Positions 35,701 through 50,700 of a DNA stretch of 64,000 bases are shown piece after piece. Position 1 is the stretch's first letter. Each line of letters starts with the position of its first letter. The notes under the pieces were generated by a model. The model did no database searches. It had not been told where the DNA came from and saw only the letters and a program-made list of their open reading frames with translations. Source of the DNA: Agapetus fuscipes. Lineage: Eukaryota > Arthropoda > Insecta > Trichoptera > Glossosomatidae. Position numbers and translations under genes: made by a program. The stretch spans positions 1,178,001 through 1,242,000 of the forward strand of contig OX637334.1 in assembly GCA_951799405.1 (NCBI GenBank), read 5' to 3'.

Positions 35701-38700
35701 CCCCCTCCCCCTCCCCCCACCCCCCACACCAAGGTCAGGTCAATGGCAACGACAAGAGGATCTCTGACCTTCAAAACACCCTTGACAAGCAGGTTTGACC
35801 TTCAAGCTATATCTATTCCATCCGCCGATAAATCAAATCAATATTGACTTATAAAATAAAAGAACCGAAACTATTTTAACGCAAATAGATACTATATCTG
35901 TTTTTTAACTACGTCAACACAAATCATCCGAGTAAGAAAGAGAACAAAAATGCTCCATGTGTGATTTCATTGAAAACCGGCAAGTGTGAGAGTTTACTAA
36001 CATGTAATCTGTGCATGGAAATTGTTCTCAATTAGTTTTGGTTGGTAAATTTATCATTTTATAGAGAAAAAAGTCATTATTAATAAACATCATGTCATGT
36101 GTTATTATTGGGTGTCAAAACACAAGATGGAGAAAGCAAGCAAACATAAAATTTCACGTGATTATCAAGTATTCTTTTGACTTTGACAAGTCTGGCTGAC
36201 AGCTTTGTGTCATAGTATGCTTCAATGCCGTAAGCTAGTTTCGGCGCCACTTATATTATCCCTCAATGGGGACTTGTTTTGGTTTGATTGGCCAACATTC
36301 AAAATATCCCTTTACCATGTGACGTCACTTATGGGAAATAAAGAAATTTATTCCCTATAATCAGGGAATATTTCTATTTTACAGTACTGTGAAACGCATG
36401 CATTTGGCAGTAAGTAATGCTAAATGCATTTCGCTCTAGGGTCTTTTCAAATTACCTGCATTATGTCGTATTGAAGTTATGTATGACTTTCTGCACTGTC
36501 TTTAGCCTTGTTTCATGACAAATCGGTCAAAGATAACTCATCCTCAGACAGATCATCCACGGACAAATCGGTCACACGACAGTTTATCAACACAAACTTT
36601 TGGTCAACGGCATTTCGGTCGCATTTGTATAGGTCCACAGGCAACTCCATCACAGAAAGCTTTCTCTCTAAAAAACCTATGTAATTACTGTAGTTTTCTG
36701 TGATGGAGCTGTCTTTGGACCTATATTGTATGCGACCGAAATGCCGTTGACTGAAAGTTTGTATGGACGAACTGTCGTTTGACCAATTTTCGTTCATGGC
36801 TGTGCTGTCTTTGGATGAGTAGTCTGTGACTGATTTGTCGTTGAACCCTTTAACCGAGTGGCGTCACATTTTTTCCATTCATCAGGTCCATTTGACATTT
36901 TTGACAGATTGGAATACCTCTCATTTATGGCATCCATTTTTTTTTTCTAAAATATAATTTTTGGCATGAAGTAGGTAGGTACTTAGTTTGGCAGTATATA
37001 AAATTGTGAACACTATTTTTCAATGTTTTATTTGTTTATTTTCATGTAGGACTTTCAATTAGTTTAATCATATTTTATCAAAAAATTGCAACAACATTTT
37101 TTTACACGTATTCTTACATCCATGTTTTTATGTTTGTCTTTCTAGCAGATAATCTGTTTTATTTTTTATTTCCAATATAACACATATCTCACTTTACTAT
37201 CTTATTTATTTCACACAAATAAACCATAAGCAAAATTAATACTCATTAACAGTTGACTTGGCACAATAAAAAAAAATGCCTTAAGATTCATATTAAATGC
37301 ATGACCACTAGCAGACACATTTAACTTCACACTAAAACATTCTGCATGCGTACTTACAAAATAAAAATAAAAACAAATCTTACATTTAAAAAAACACTGC
37401 AACTTTTGCCGAACCTGAAACCGGTGTGACATTAGCAATGTGAACCATTTTTTACAGTAGGGTTGTCAGCCTTATAACAACCTATAATCAGAAAGCAGTC
37501 AAGATGAAGTTTCAATGGTGAATGGATGCAATAGACTTAATAACAATTATTATCAATCTTTAAAAAAAAATTATATCTTTCTTATGAAAAACTTAGTTTT
37601 ATTTTCACAGTTTATTTAAGTTAAATTGCCGAACCGCTATTGGACTTTATCTGTCTATCGCCAGAGGCTACCTGAGGTAAAAACAAAAGGATCAAAATTC
37701 AAGGCAGGAAATTTTATATAATTTAATTATCAATCTATTTATTATCCATTCACTATTGATAGTTCATCTAGACTGCTTCCTCCGACATGTATAAAACAAT
37801 TATATTGGCGAGACATTTTCCGAGATTTGATGTTGTGGTCCGTGGGAGCTGGAGCTTCTGGACGTTTCGCCCATGTCTACGATGGGCATCATTACAGTTT
37901 CATTGAGATCATCTTCATCATTTCACTTTCACGCTGAAGAAGCCCATCGTAGACACGGGCAAAATGTCTGGAAGCTCCAGCTCCCACAGACCACGGCAAC
38001 AGATCTCTTCAGCAGTGGCGAAGGGTGCCATACAACTCTATTCCCATCGGCTTCCCTTTTAAAATGAGGCAACAAAGTAGCTAAAAAATAAAGGCACAAA
38101 AAACCAAAGAAACAATACATATTTTTTCCCCATTTTTTTTTTTTTTTTTTTTTTTAAGAAATCCTGTGCGGGAGACTCCCTAGATTCTAAAGACTCTAGG
38201 GGTCTATGACACTTGTTGTAGTGCCGCAGAGGGGTACGAGCTTGGTCGTCGCTACAAAGCGCCAATACTCAAGCAAGACCCTAGTTGCTGTAAGGCTGGA
38301 TTGACCTTTGGTGACCGGTCATTGGTAAAGGTTTTTATGAATTTTTCAACCCAGCGAAGAGCACATTCGAAATATAAATGGTATATTTTTGTGCTCCGCC
38401 GGGATCCGAATCCACAACCTTCCATTTACGAGTCCGAAGTGTTGCCACTACGGACTACGGACCGGTCCAATTGAAACCATGCAGTCTACTTTATTATCAT
38501 TTTTGCCTCATTTTAAAAGGGAAACAGATGGGAATAGAGTTGTATGGCACCCTTCCTCACTGCTCTTTAGCATCATCAGTCGGGGGTGTTAGCCTAAAAC
38601 TCTTATTCAAAACAATTATACCTTGAAAAGAAAAAAAATACTATTAAATATTACTTAATTGGAACTCAAATGAAATGATGTAATTTTTTCAGTCGGGAGA

Positions 38701-41700
38701 GCTGAGTTCGTGGCAGCGCCGCGTGGCTGAGCTCTCCACCCGGGTCGGAGAGCTGGACGACAACCTGAACAAGGCGCAGCGCGAGCTCACCAAGTCGCAG
38801 GAGCAGTGCGGGCGGCTGCAGCGGGACCTACGGGAGAACGTGGCACAGAAGGGCGACCAGGAGGAGAGGATCGCCACGCTGGAGAAGCGCTACCTCAACG
38901 CGCAGAGGGAGTCCACCTCGCTGCACGACCTCAACGAGAAGCTGGAGCAGGAGCTGCAGCACAAGGAGGAACAGCTCAAGGTCCGTATCTTACATCACTT
39001 CTGCATCTTCAGTGAAGATTGGAATGTACAGCACAAGGAAGAACAGCTCAAGGTCGGTATCTTCCATTACTTCTGCATTGTTCGCGTCTTCATTGAAGAT
39101 TGGAAGTGTGCAGCATCAGGAGGAACAACTCGAGGCTTATGCCAAATCATATCATAGATATCATCATAGATATAAAATCAAATATTTGTAACAATTGCGC
39201 TCCTGAAGATGCCTTATTAGGCGAAAACGTTTGAGCGAATAAATTAATAAAAAGGGAATTAGAAGTGTGTTTTGTCAATCCAATTTATAAAAAAACAAAA
39301 AAAATGTCTTCCATTCCCTCTTCATCTTGCGCATCTTCAGTGAGATTGAAAATGTAGGAGAACCGATAGCCTATCATCTATCTATATTATAAAAATGGGA
39401 TGTCATTTGTTGGTAACGGTATCAATCAAGAGTGTCTTCTTCTTGTGCCACTCTACACTCTACCAACTGAGCAATAGACTCATTCTGGAAAAATCTACAA
39501 GTTAATGGATGAGTTTGTTGTGTTCAAATAAATATAATTTGAATGTATTACTTTTCAGCTCCAAGAGGAAAAGATAGCGGCTATAGAAGAAAAGCTAGAG
39601 TTGTCGTCGCAGAAGCTGGCGCAGTTGTCAGCCCTGCCCGAGATGGAGGAGCAGCTCAAGGCGCGCATGGAGGCTCTCAGTCAGGTGGGAAATGATTTCA
39701 TCTCCCAGGATACCGGCATACAAGTTGCAACTATCGTAAGGGCCTTTAAAACAGAACCCATTCTACCTGGATTGTCTATGGATTACTGCAAAAACTGTGT
39801 GAAAGCTTTCATCTTATTTTTCTTCTTCCTCAGCCTTTCTCTGTCCCCTCCTGGACTTAGGCCTCCTCCAATCCTCTCCATTTCTGTCTACACAGCAGCC
39901 AATAGACAGGAATGAAAGTTTTCATACATACATCATCATAAATTTAAAGCTTCCGGGACTCAACAAAACAAAACAAAACAACAACAAAAAACATAGACAA
40001 ACCAGGTTGAATGGTGGTAGGATGCTTGTAGTGTGAAATGACTTAACAGAAGCTAGCATGGCTGTCCTGGTAAAATAAAAAACATTTTTTGGGAAACTCA
40101 AGAAAGATTGCATGATTACTGGTAGATTTGAAGATTCAAAATAAGAATGACATTTGAAAAAGGAACAAACCATAGACAAAAGATTGTCGTATTGTCAAAG
40201 CTATAATCACATTTTCCAGCAGTTTCATACCTACCCACAATGAGGTTGGAACATTTTTGAATTTGGATTTTTTTCTTGGCAAGCCAATGATAGGATTGTA
40301 TGGGACTGCCGTCCTTAGCAACCAATAATAAAATATTTGTTTGCCTTTTTGCTACCCAAGTAACCTTTTAGGTTTTAAAAAGGTTACAAAAAGGTTTAAA
40401 AAGGTTCTGGGACCTTTTTGTAACCTTTTTAAAATCTAAAAGGTTACTTAGGTAGCACCCCGACCGGGTGATGACACAATTTTGTCTGTATCAATTCACT
40501 TGTGGGCCTCATTTAAAAAATAATTCAATGTAAAATGTAGAAGGTATTGTTTTATCAATGAATATTCATTTTAAAATAGAGATATTTGAATAGAAAAAGA
40601 AGAAAAATATTGCAATTTTACTCCTTCATCGTGCCGTAATTTTCCCCGAAGGGATTGCATGTGCCCAGTAAAACCTTTCAATTTTTTACAGGTAAGTGGG
40701 CCAGCCTTCCGCCAACCACTTTAGTTAAAGTGGGGGTTTCCCAGCTCCCGAGGGGGCTGGTATTCATTTTTAGTGAAGGCTCAGAATGCTGAATATTGGC
40801 GAACAATAAAAAAAAAATGGTAAAAGGCACATTACTGCAAGACCTTTATTTTATTTTGATGTCTGCGACTCCTCCCTTGAATAGGCGCAGTGTTTGTTTT
40901 AGTTGTGTCGGTGTTTTGTTCCAAATGTTTAATATGATTGTGTGTTTGCTGAAGGCGCAGGAACGGCACGGCTCTGCAGAGGACCGCATACAGAGGCTGG
41001 AGGCGACCTTGGACGAGAAGAACGCCGAGCTGATGAGGCTGAACCAGCGGCTGCGCATGAACGAGGAGCACAACACGCGGCTCAGCGCCACGGTGGACAA
41101 GCTGCTCTCAGAGTCCAATGACAGGTACAATTATAATCCCTGGCTAATTTTTTTAGTATTACCAAGGGTGCTTTAATGTTATGTTTAAGCGAGTTTCAAT
41201 GATGACTAATACAGAATCATAAATATATTGTTATGTTTGTACGCGGGTTCTAATCTTATCTAATCTAATCTAAGTTGCAAAGATATGTTACATTGGAGAT
41301 TCACATTACATGCATTTTCACAACCAGACACGTACAAGTTTGCGCTCGCACATGCCGCATGTGAACCTACAACATAAAAACCAAATCTCAAATGGACATA
41401 CACCCTGCAACTCTTGCCATCCTTCCCTGAGACAGGGGTGACATTGGCAAAGTGAACCATTTTCTACAGCATGGGTGGTCAGCCGCATACCAACCTATAA
41501 GTCAAGGAACATACACGACAAATTACATTTTATTCCATCTAATAAAAACTGGTAATTTATTTTGCACAATTTATTTGTTCACTTTTGGTTCAGTTACATT
41601 TGCACTGTATGGTACAATGCCTGATACACTTCTGACCCTACAGAGACTTTGGTTCTTATTTTTTACTAATAATAAAGATCATTCTCGGAAACAAGGAGAA

Positions 41701-44700
41701 TCGCTACTTTCTAGATTTTGCCATGACATTCAACAATTTTGCAACACTGGGCTGCAAAATTCAAATGCCTTTACAAAAGACTGGTCACCTAAGGTCTCTT
41801 CAGTATTGCAGCAACTGGGTCAGTCTTTCTTATGTAATTGTCACTTTCTATAGCGACGAGTAAGCTCACAAAGAGCTCTTGAGGTGTGATTCACTGAAAA
41901 ACAGCGCTCACAAAACAAATAATTCTAATATTTATTTGTTTTTAAATGTCTATTTAAATCAAAATATTTTTTCTTTCAGGTTACAAGTCCACCTGAAGGA
42001 GCGCATGCACGCTCTGGAAGAAAAGAACGCCCTGACCCAAGAACTGGACAAGACCAGGAAGCTGGCTGAGGAGCTGCAGGCGGAGAAGGCGGATCTGGTG
42101 AAGGAGCTGGCCAAGTGCCGGCTGGAGATGGACGGGGTGCGCCGGCAGCTGCTGCAGCAAGAGATCGCCTTCAACATCCAGCAGACGGATGCCCTCACCA
42201 GGTCCCTGAGTCCCGGCGGCCAGGGCGGGCAGAGCTTCTCCAGGAGCACCAGCCACACCAGCTTTGATGCCCGGCACCAGAGCAAGGTGAAAAATTTGTG
42301 GATTAAATGAAAATGAGACATTCAGTACCTCTAGTGTAAAGCATTGGGCAAATCTTATCGCGATTGGGTAAATTGAAAATATACGATGGCACTCGTGGAG
42401 AGTGATTTAGTTTTCATATTTTTTTCAATTCACACAATCGAGGTGAGTTCAATAAAATAAATTTAGAAAAACTTTGGTTAATTTATTTTAGCTACGGTTC
42501 ACATTTCGTTCGAATACAGAGTTGGTTTTGAACTGTTTAACTCGACGGCTCAGATACAAGTCTCTCGCTATAGACAGCTTTGGCCTTTTCATAGAAGGCA
42601 TAAGGATTGCTCTCAAATCACTGCGAACTAGGATACTCGAATAATCTTATACAAGTACCTAACGTCTAGAGACTTCACAGACTCGAGACATACAAACACA
42701 TAATCACACATTCACAACAGTATGGAAACTAAATACACCTATAGGAGTGCTGTCATATCTTCCATACACCATATGAGTTTTGATCGCAATATGGGATCGC
42801 GAGGAGTTTATATAAATATTTTATACTTTTGGTACTGAGCTTTACTTTGGAAATTCCGTAAATAAGTTTATAAACCTTTTGTATTTTTGTGTTGACTGTT
42901 GATAGTTGATCTTATGTTGAGTCTGGTTGTGTATTGTGTACTGAGCCTGCTTGTGGTTGTAGATGGATGGTATGTGCGTGGGACGGCTGTCAGGACTGGC
43001 CGGCCTGCAGAGTGAGCAGGCCGAGTGGGAGAAGATGCAGCAGGCGCATGTGCTCGCTAACGTGCAGCAGGCCTTCGATGTTAGTACCACATAACCTCAA
43101 AATATCAATCATACATACTTAAGGATACGTTCTTTCAAAGGTGCGGAGTGCCTAATGTGCAGAGCCCCTTACTTGCAGTAGGCCTTCAATGTTAGTACCA
43201 CATAACCTCAAAATATCAATCATTTTTGTATATTTAAAGATACTTTCTTTTAAAGGTGCACATAGTTAGAGAGCACCCTTTAAGCCTAAGCGCCTAACTT
43301 GCAGCAGGCCTTTGATGTCAGTACCACATAACCTCAAAATATCTGTCATATATGTATACTTAAGGATACTTTCTTTCAATTTGAAAGCGCCCTTTATGTG
43401 TGCGTCACACCTCAAGGGTCTTCTCAAATAGGGTATTTTCACATTTTTCTTTTTTTCGTGATTTAAATTCGTTTATGCTTTATTAGCCCAAAACTTGTTG
43501 AATTTTAATTTTAGTTGTATTTTTAGCAAAGTTATAAGCATTTTAAAATCGATTTTTGAATTTTCGCGCCAAAACGCTACTAGATGAAATTTTCTCGCGT
43601 GACGTCACGGTCTTGTAAACATCGCCGTATCAACTGACAGCCCTCACATTCATGTCATTCAAACATCGATTTTTCATGTTTACACCGTTGAGGCTGTTGT
43701 TTTTTCAACAAGTTTGTGTGTTTCTTTAAAAAACTTTCAATTGTTTCTGTTGTTTTCATTTGTTTCTGTTGTCAACAACACATGTCAACAGAGTATGGAA
43801 TGTCAATATAAGAAAGTGACGTCAACATATGACGTCACAGCACCGGAAATAGAAGAAGCAGATCTTAAATCCGTTTAAAAACTTGTCCAAATTTCTATAT
43901 TTTCTTTTTTAAATATAAAATCGAAAAAAAATATTTTCGGCTTCAAATCAACATATTATTATTTGATTTTTCGAAATCTATCAAAATAATATACTTTTTA
44001 TCATATTCCTCACTATTGCAAATACCCTATTGTAAATAAGATTTTTTAATGATGCATCTTTAGAGCTAGTTTAAAGACAACAACAGTTTTTCCTTCTTCA
44101 CATCAGTTGGTAGCCCGCTCCACTGCATTTATCATCTATATTTATCTACATTTCATCATCAGAAATTGCATCGCATTTTTAGGGATATGAAATAAACTGT
44201 CATGAATCAATAATAAAAATAATAATATTAGGATGATTTATTTGGTGAGCGCTGTTTTTGTGTGTATCACACCTCAAGAGCCCTCTGCGAGCTTGGCGGT
44301 CGCTGTAGAAAGCGCCAATTCTCAAGCAAGACCCAGTTGTTGTAAGGTTGAATGGACCTTTCAGTGACCGGTCTTTGGTAAAGGTTTATGAATTTTTCAA
44401 CTCAGCGAAGAGCACATTCGAAATATAAATGGTATATTTTTTGTGCTCCGCTGGAATCCGAATCCACAACCTTCCATTTACGAGTGCGAAGTTTTGCCAC
44501 TGGACTACGGACCGGTCCAAGTGTAGATAGGCTGAACGGTTTAATGCTATTATTGTGGAAATCATTGTAATTGTTATCACCACAAAACACTTACTTCAAG
44601 AGTCATGGACAGCCTCTGACCTAGAGGTTCTTGTTCGCTTTTGCCGTTGATTTTAACTTCACGGGAAGGCCTTACACCACTTTCAAATATATATATACCT

Positions 44701-47700
44701 TTGTTTGAGCTGTGGGTTCTTCTGACACATACATACAGGACGAGTATGAGAAGGGTTTGAAATTGATGATTGAATCTCACGCTGGTTTCAAAAAAATAAA
44801 TATATTTTTTTAGAAATAATCCGGAAAGCGTGTACCTGTTGCAAGGCTGGTTATTGGTTACAATATTCATCTACCCGTACAGCTAGAATCTTGTAATATC
44901 TTCCAGATGAAGAATTCGCATCCATAACAAGTTCTTGTAAGGATTTGGGAGAATCTAGATGCGTTGGTAGTAGCTCTTATATAACAATGTTAAACATTCT
45001 GCATGTGTCGTCTCCAGAACGATGATGGAGACAGCATCTTCAGTGCAGTGCCCGAGGCCCTGTCCCCGGGAGGCACAGGCTCTGGTCATACGGATGCTGC
45101 TGCGCTGGCGCTCATGCTGCAGGAGCAGCTGGATGCCATCAATAACGAGATCCGCCTCATCCAGGAGGAGAAGCAGACCACAGAGGCCCGGGCAGAGGAG
45201 CTGGAGTCTAGAGTAAGTCAGCTCCATCATTGTAAATATTTTAGGCTTCCACAATTCGCGGTTGACACCGTAGAGTCCCTTTCCAGGATCTGTTGTCCTA
45301 AACTATTGAAGCTGGAATTTTTGGACGTTTCACCTGTCTATAATGGGCTTCTTTAGCTTCTTCATGTTGATAAATCTAATTCATAATAAAATACCTGTTT
45401 ACGAAAGCAAATTTTGTACATAAATGATGGATTTATTATATGATAAAAAAATATTCAAGGTTGAAAAATCGGTTTTGCCTTTTTCTTTCTCTCCAATGTT
45501 TCTGATGGCTTGCTGGTGCAGACCTAACCAAGCTTTTCTCTCAATTGTTGCGCCTCCAACTGCTTATGTCTTCTGCAGCCACCGTTCAATTTGCCACCAG
45601 AGAATGGAGTCCGCACATGTGAAATATGGGGAAAAAATGTGATGTCACTTTCTCGGAATTAATATAAGACAGAGAGTCATAACTTAAATACAATATTAGA
45701 TAGTTTGAAAAGACACCAAAACACTCCTTACTTCATTTAGCATCAGCTGGATATGTTTCACAATAATGTGAAACGGAATGATTCCCTGAGGAAGCCATTC
45801 TTTATTTTCTGTTGGAGACCTTTTTTGGTTCAATTTTTCATCTCATTTTCCCCCCACATTTGATATGAGCAGAGCCCATTGTAACAAAAGTTTCTTTAAC
45901 TTGTTTTTAAAGTAAATATCAATAATCAAGTAGTTTCTTCATTAGTCGTAGTGCGTAGAATCAAACTTACATTTCCAAGTGGTGCAGTATGTTTTGTTTT
46001 CCGTCCTTGCGTACACTCAAGGAACTGTTTCAGGTGGGCAGCTACGAGCACATGAACTTGGTGGCGCGGGGGGGCCGTGGGGGAGCAGGCTCGCCCCCCG
46101 GGGGCCCGCCCCTTCCAGGAGGACCTCACACCCCCCACTCGGGGGCCTCCACCCCACAGCAGAGACACTCGCCCTCCCGACAGGATCCTTATATGCTGCA
46201 CAAGTACCACACTGTGAGTATATTTAAAATTATTGTCTGTTGTTTGACGTAATGAGTTATTTAATGCAAATAATAAATTATCTAATTAAATAGTTTACTC
46301 GTTAAGCTAGTTTCTAAAATTAACTCTTTCAATAATGTGAAACGTAAAATAGAGAGGAAGGCCGTTGTCACACAATGCGTTCTACCCGGTTCGTCCATGG
46401 ATTGTCAGACAACTATGTGAAAGCTTACAAACATCTCCATATACCATTAGACTTCCAATCCGGCACAGGATAGAAAAAAGCCATAGACAAACCGCGTAGA
46501 TCGTGTGCAGTGTGAAAAGCCACTGATTCTATGATCAAGAACGATTATAGAAAATGATTTAAAATCTTTTTTTTGTTGTGATTTAATTTCTAAACAATAC
46601 TTTGAATATTACAAAAAAAATACAAAGTGAAAATGTTCATAAAAAAGTATTCAAAGTAACAATTAAATAGGTAGTAAATACTAGATATGAAAATATACAG
46701 ATGTGGCAACATAAAATGGACACCAAAATTTAAATTCAAACATGCTGTAGATTGCCATGATTCATTTGAAAAAAAAAACAAACACTTATTTTCAATTATG
46801 ACTAATAATATCATGATTATCAAGACCTTTTTTTATCTTAAACTTATTTATTTAGTTAATGCAAAATCACTATAAACAGATTTCAATCCAAGATGTGAAT
46901 CCTGTAACATGAAAATAACTTTAATGTGTTATGAGTGTGAATGATTCTAATGCATTGTTTTGCGAGTTTAATATTTTGAAAAGTATTAAAGTATTGAAGA
47001 ATGATTCTGAACATGTGAGAGGGTGACACAATAAGTTGTGATTGTACGGCGTAGGCTCCAGCGTCCATGTCTCCGGCCCACCTGCACAGCTACGTGGGAT
47101 CTTGCCCCGGAGGCTTACCTCCACTGCTGCCAACCCACAGCCTGTCCGAGTCCATGCCCAACAGCCAGGTACCAGAGCATAGACAACCAACACACAACGT
47201 AACAACTGCATAGGAAACAGCTCACAATAAAATAACTGCCGAGAAAACAATTTACACAACAAAACAACTGTATTGAAAATAGCACACAATATAATAATTG
47301 AAGAGAAAAGAATATGAATATAATAAGTATAGAAAAAGGCTCACAACAAAACAAATGTAGAGGTATATAATAAATGTGGAGTAACCAGTTTACATACAAT
47401 ATAGCAATGGTTAAAAAAACAGTACACGACTGTACAGAAAAATACAGATATCTTTTGTACACAAACTTAAGCAAAGCATATCTAGGATATTTTTTCAAAA
47501 TAAAAATAAAACTACCTAATGTCATGAAAACAGAAAAAATGGGACATATCTCGCACACGTCATAGCGTATGAGATGCCGATAGGTCAACACCCAGCTGGA
47601 AGGCTTCCTAAAAAGTGGAAAGATAGCTAGAAAACAGACCAAAAGATCTAAATCTAGAAAAAAAAAAATTAAATCGAACGTTTAATAATAAAGAGCAATA

Positions 47701-50700
47701 ACTCAAAAAATAAGAATGTTGGGAAATCACGTTTGAAGTTCAGACAACCAGTACAACTTGTATGGGATGAAAAAGGCGACTGATGTTTTATCTCGGTCAT
47801 ATTCGTCCAAATTAAACGGCTGTCGCATTCTACCTTTTCTTCTCGCATTGTTCTTGCGTTTTATTACAAAATCTCGATTTTCTCAATTTTTGAGTTATTT
47901 CTCTTTATTATTAAACGTGCGAAATGTACAATCAAATAATCATGTAAATATTTTTTTTATTCAGTTTGAAAGCATTTTTTTAAAGAAGGAAAGTCTCATC
48001 CATTGAATGTAATTTTGTACCAAAAAAATCATTAATCAACGAGTGAGCTAGATCACTTTGCCAATGTCACCCCTGTTTCAGGGAAGGTCGGCAAAAGTTG
48101 TGGGGCTTATGTTCATTTGAGGTTTGGATTTTATTTGTATGTACACATTCAGCATTTGTAAGCGCGAACTACACTTGTTGGTTTGTGGGCTTACATCTGA
48201 GAGCTTTAAATGAAAATATCCTTGCAACTTAGATTATAGATTATAGATAGAGCTAGAAACATAATTTTATTGACAAATGCATATCGTTCATCACAAAACT
48301 CATTCACAATACACACATACAAATAACTAAAGCACCGAGTGGTAGTCTGTGTGTTGGTTGATGCATCTTTTGGCACTAGGACATGCTTGGCTGACGTGTA
48401 AACTAATCAAATATCCTTGGACGATGATTTGCTGTAACTATTATAACCTCAAAGCTTGCAGGCCGCCTGAATGAACCTTTATAACCATTAAAACACCTGC
48501 ATGGGCTTCCTGCTTCAATTATATGCCTAATAAATACAATAATTAATGTTGCAAACGTCATTTTGCTTTGCTAGAACCAAGAAAATCAATCTAATATCAT
48601 GGAAGCTGTACAAATATGTGCAAATTGACATTACATTTATTATTATTAAACAAACATGTTAGTACAGTACTATAGTTTGATAATAATTCAATATCTCAAA
48701 AGAATTAGAAGTATACATGACAAAATGCATGCTTTGGTTCATTCAAATGTCAGAATGACATTCTCTTTTGACAGTTAGAATTAGACTGCTGTGAAGTTAG
48801 CTCAATGTGCATTTTTTTGTGGAAACAACGCCATCTATTGGGAAAGTCTAAAAATACATATTAAATTAAATAGAAATACTTGGTTCAAGTGAAAACATTG
48901 TATTATCATTAAAAAAAATGGTGGTTTAAAGCGGGTGATCGACGTACGAGCTATTATACCGCGGTTTTAGAGCGACGGTTTTACTCGCGGCTCGTCAGCG
49001 CTGATCGACTAGCGAGCAAAACAGTCGTGCGATCGCGGTCGGTTCAAGATGTCGTGCTCAAAATATGAAGTTTTGTGTTACCTCGCTATAGCATGCAACG
49101 AAATTAGAAAAAATAAGCGTAGACGCCCTAGAGTTTGGGTTAAAAGTTGGACAGCTGAGTTGGAAAGCCGAATTGTTTTGTTTTTGTACTCTGGCGATGT
49201 ACATTTCCATAAACAAGGGTTGTCTCGTAAGCCACATATAAATTCGAATACCGAATCGTGACTCAGAGTTCGCATATCCATTGTGAAATAACAAAAATAC
49301 ACGTCCGTTCTCTCCAGCGGTCGCCGAAAACTGCCGGCTCGGCTCGCCGGCCGTGATCGACACGCGGTTTCATGGCGAGCCGAGTAAAAAATCAAACATA
49401 CATGACGAGCCACGAGCCCGGCTCGTCGGTATATAATACCGCGGTATTGCAATGATACACCGGCGAGCATTACCGACGAGCCGCAACACCGCGGTTTTAC
49501 TCGCCCGTCGATCAGGGCCTTGAGAGTTGTGAAATTTATGAGTGTGAAGCATATACTACACTCACATAAGTAACATTTCTGTAATACTTCTATTTGAATT
49601 GAAGTTTGTCTTCAGGCTTCACAACATTAATTATAGTACATTGCCTTTTGTATAAAATGTTGTGTACATTTCCGACTGTCGGGTAAACAGATAAAATGTA
49701 TGAAAATTAAATCACTCTCTAGCGGTGCTGTCGTATCTCCCATATGTTTTTCGATTTACATGATGGTGCGGAATTGACAACATGTTTTACACTAGGAGTA
49801 CTTGTTCATAACCTAAAACACAGTATTGGTTTATTTGAATAATTTCGGTAAGTTACTTTGTGAGTAAGTTATTTTTAAAATTCCTTATTGAAATTTAAAA
49901 ATTTATGAAATTGGCAATAAAAAAACTATGTTTCTTACAGTAATACACCTGTAAAGTTATTTATTGTAGAACTCAAATGTTGAAGTACAAAAATATAAAA
50001 TAAAATGAGTCGTAGAGAACAAAGATTTCCACATAGTATTTTTTTCAAATATCAGAAATATATGAAATCATTTTCCTGTCATTTCCAAGTATTATTTAGC
50101 TTATTTAAAAAAAAAACGTAGATTATTCCCTCTGGTTCTACACGACTCAAATGTTCTTAGACCCCCCAGTAGCTTTTGTACAAACAAATCCCTTAGATCT
50201 GTATAAACATACCCCTATCATAGTCTTTTTGTTATATATTGCTTACTTTTGATTAGTTTTTTTACTCCTACAAGTACGTAATAAAAACGTATGAGTAAAT
50301 CTGTTGTAAAAAATTATATATTACTGCTCTTTATTATATAAGAAAATTATCCAATTGTCTGCAAGATATCTTAAATAATTTGATCCCTGAAAATAAAACT
50401 GCTAGTGAAAATAACCAAAAATATGCTTATAACTTTAAAATGGTGACCCTGTTTTTCGCAGGACTTTCGCAAAGAAAACAGGAAGAGTGTGAAATATAAA
50501 GGGTCTATTTTCTTGTTTTAAATTTAATTTTAATATCATAACTTGCATCTGCTTGAATTAATCCTTTTAATCATAAACCCATTACTTATGTTATAATATA
50601 GGTACTATTTTATTATAGACGGGACATTGATTTTAAAAATGTACTTTTTAATTTATTGAAGTTGACATGATATTTTAATTCCTGTTAAAGATTGCCTTAC

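Noticed and set aside
47115..47642. 175-codon minus-strand frame with hydrophobic stretches
   Set aside because: Antisense to exon 12 and AT-rich tandem units; Phe/Leu/Tyr/Cys-rich by composition, no family.
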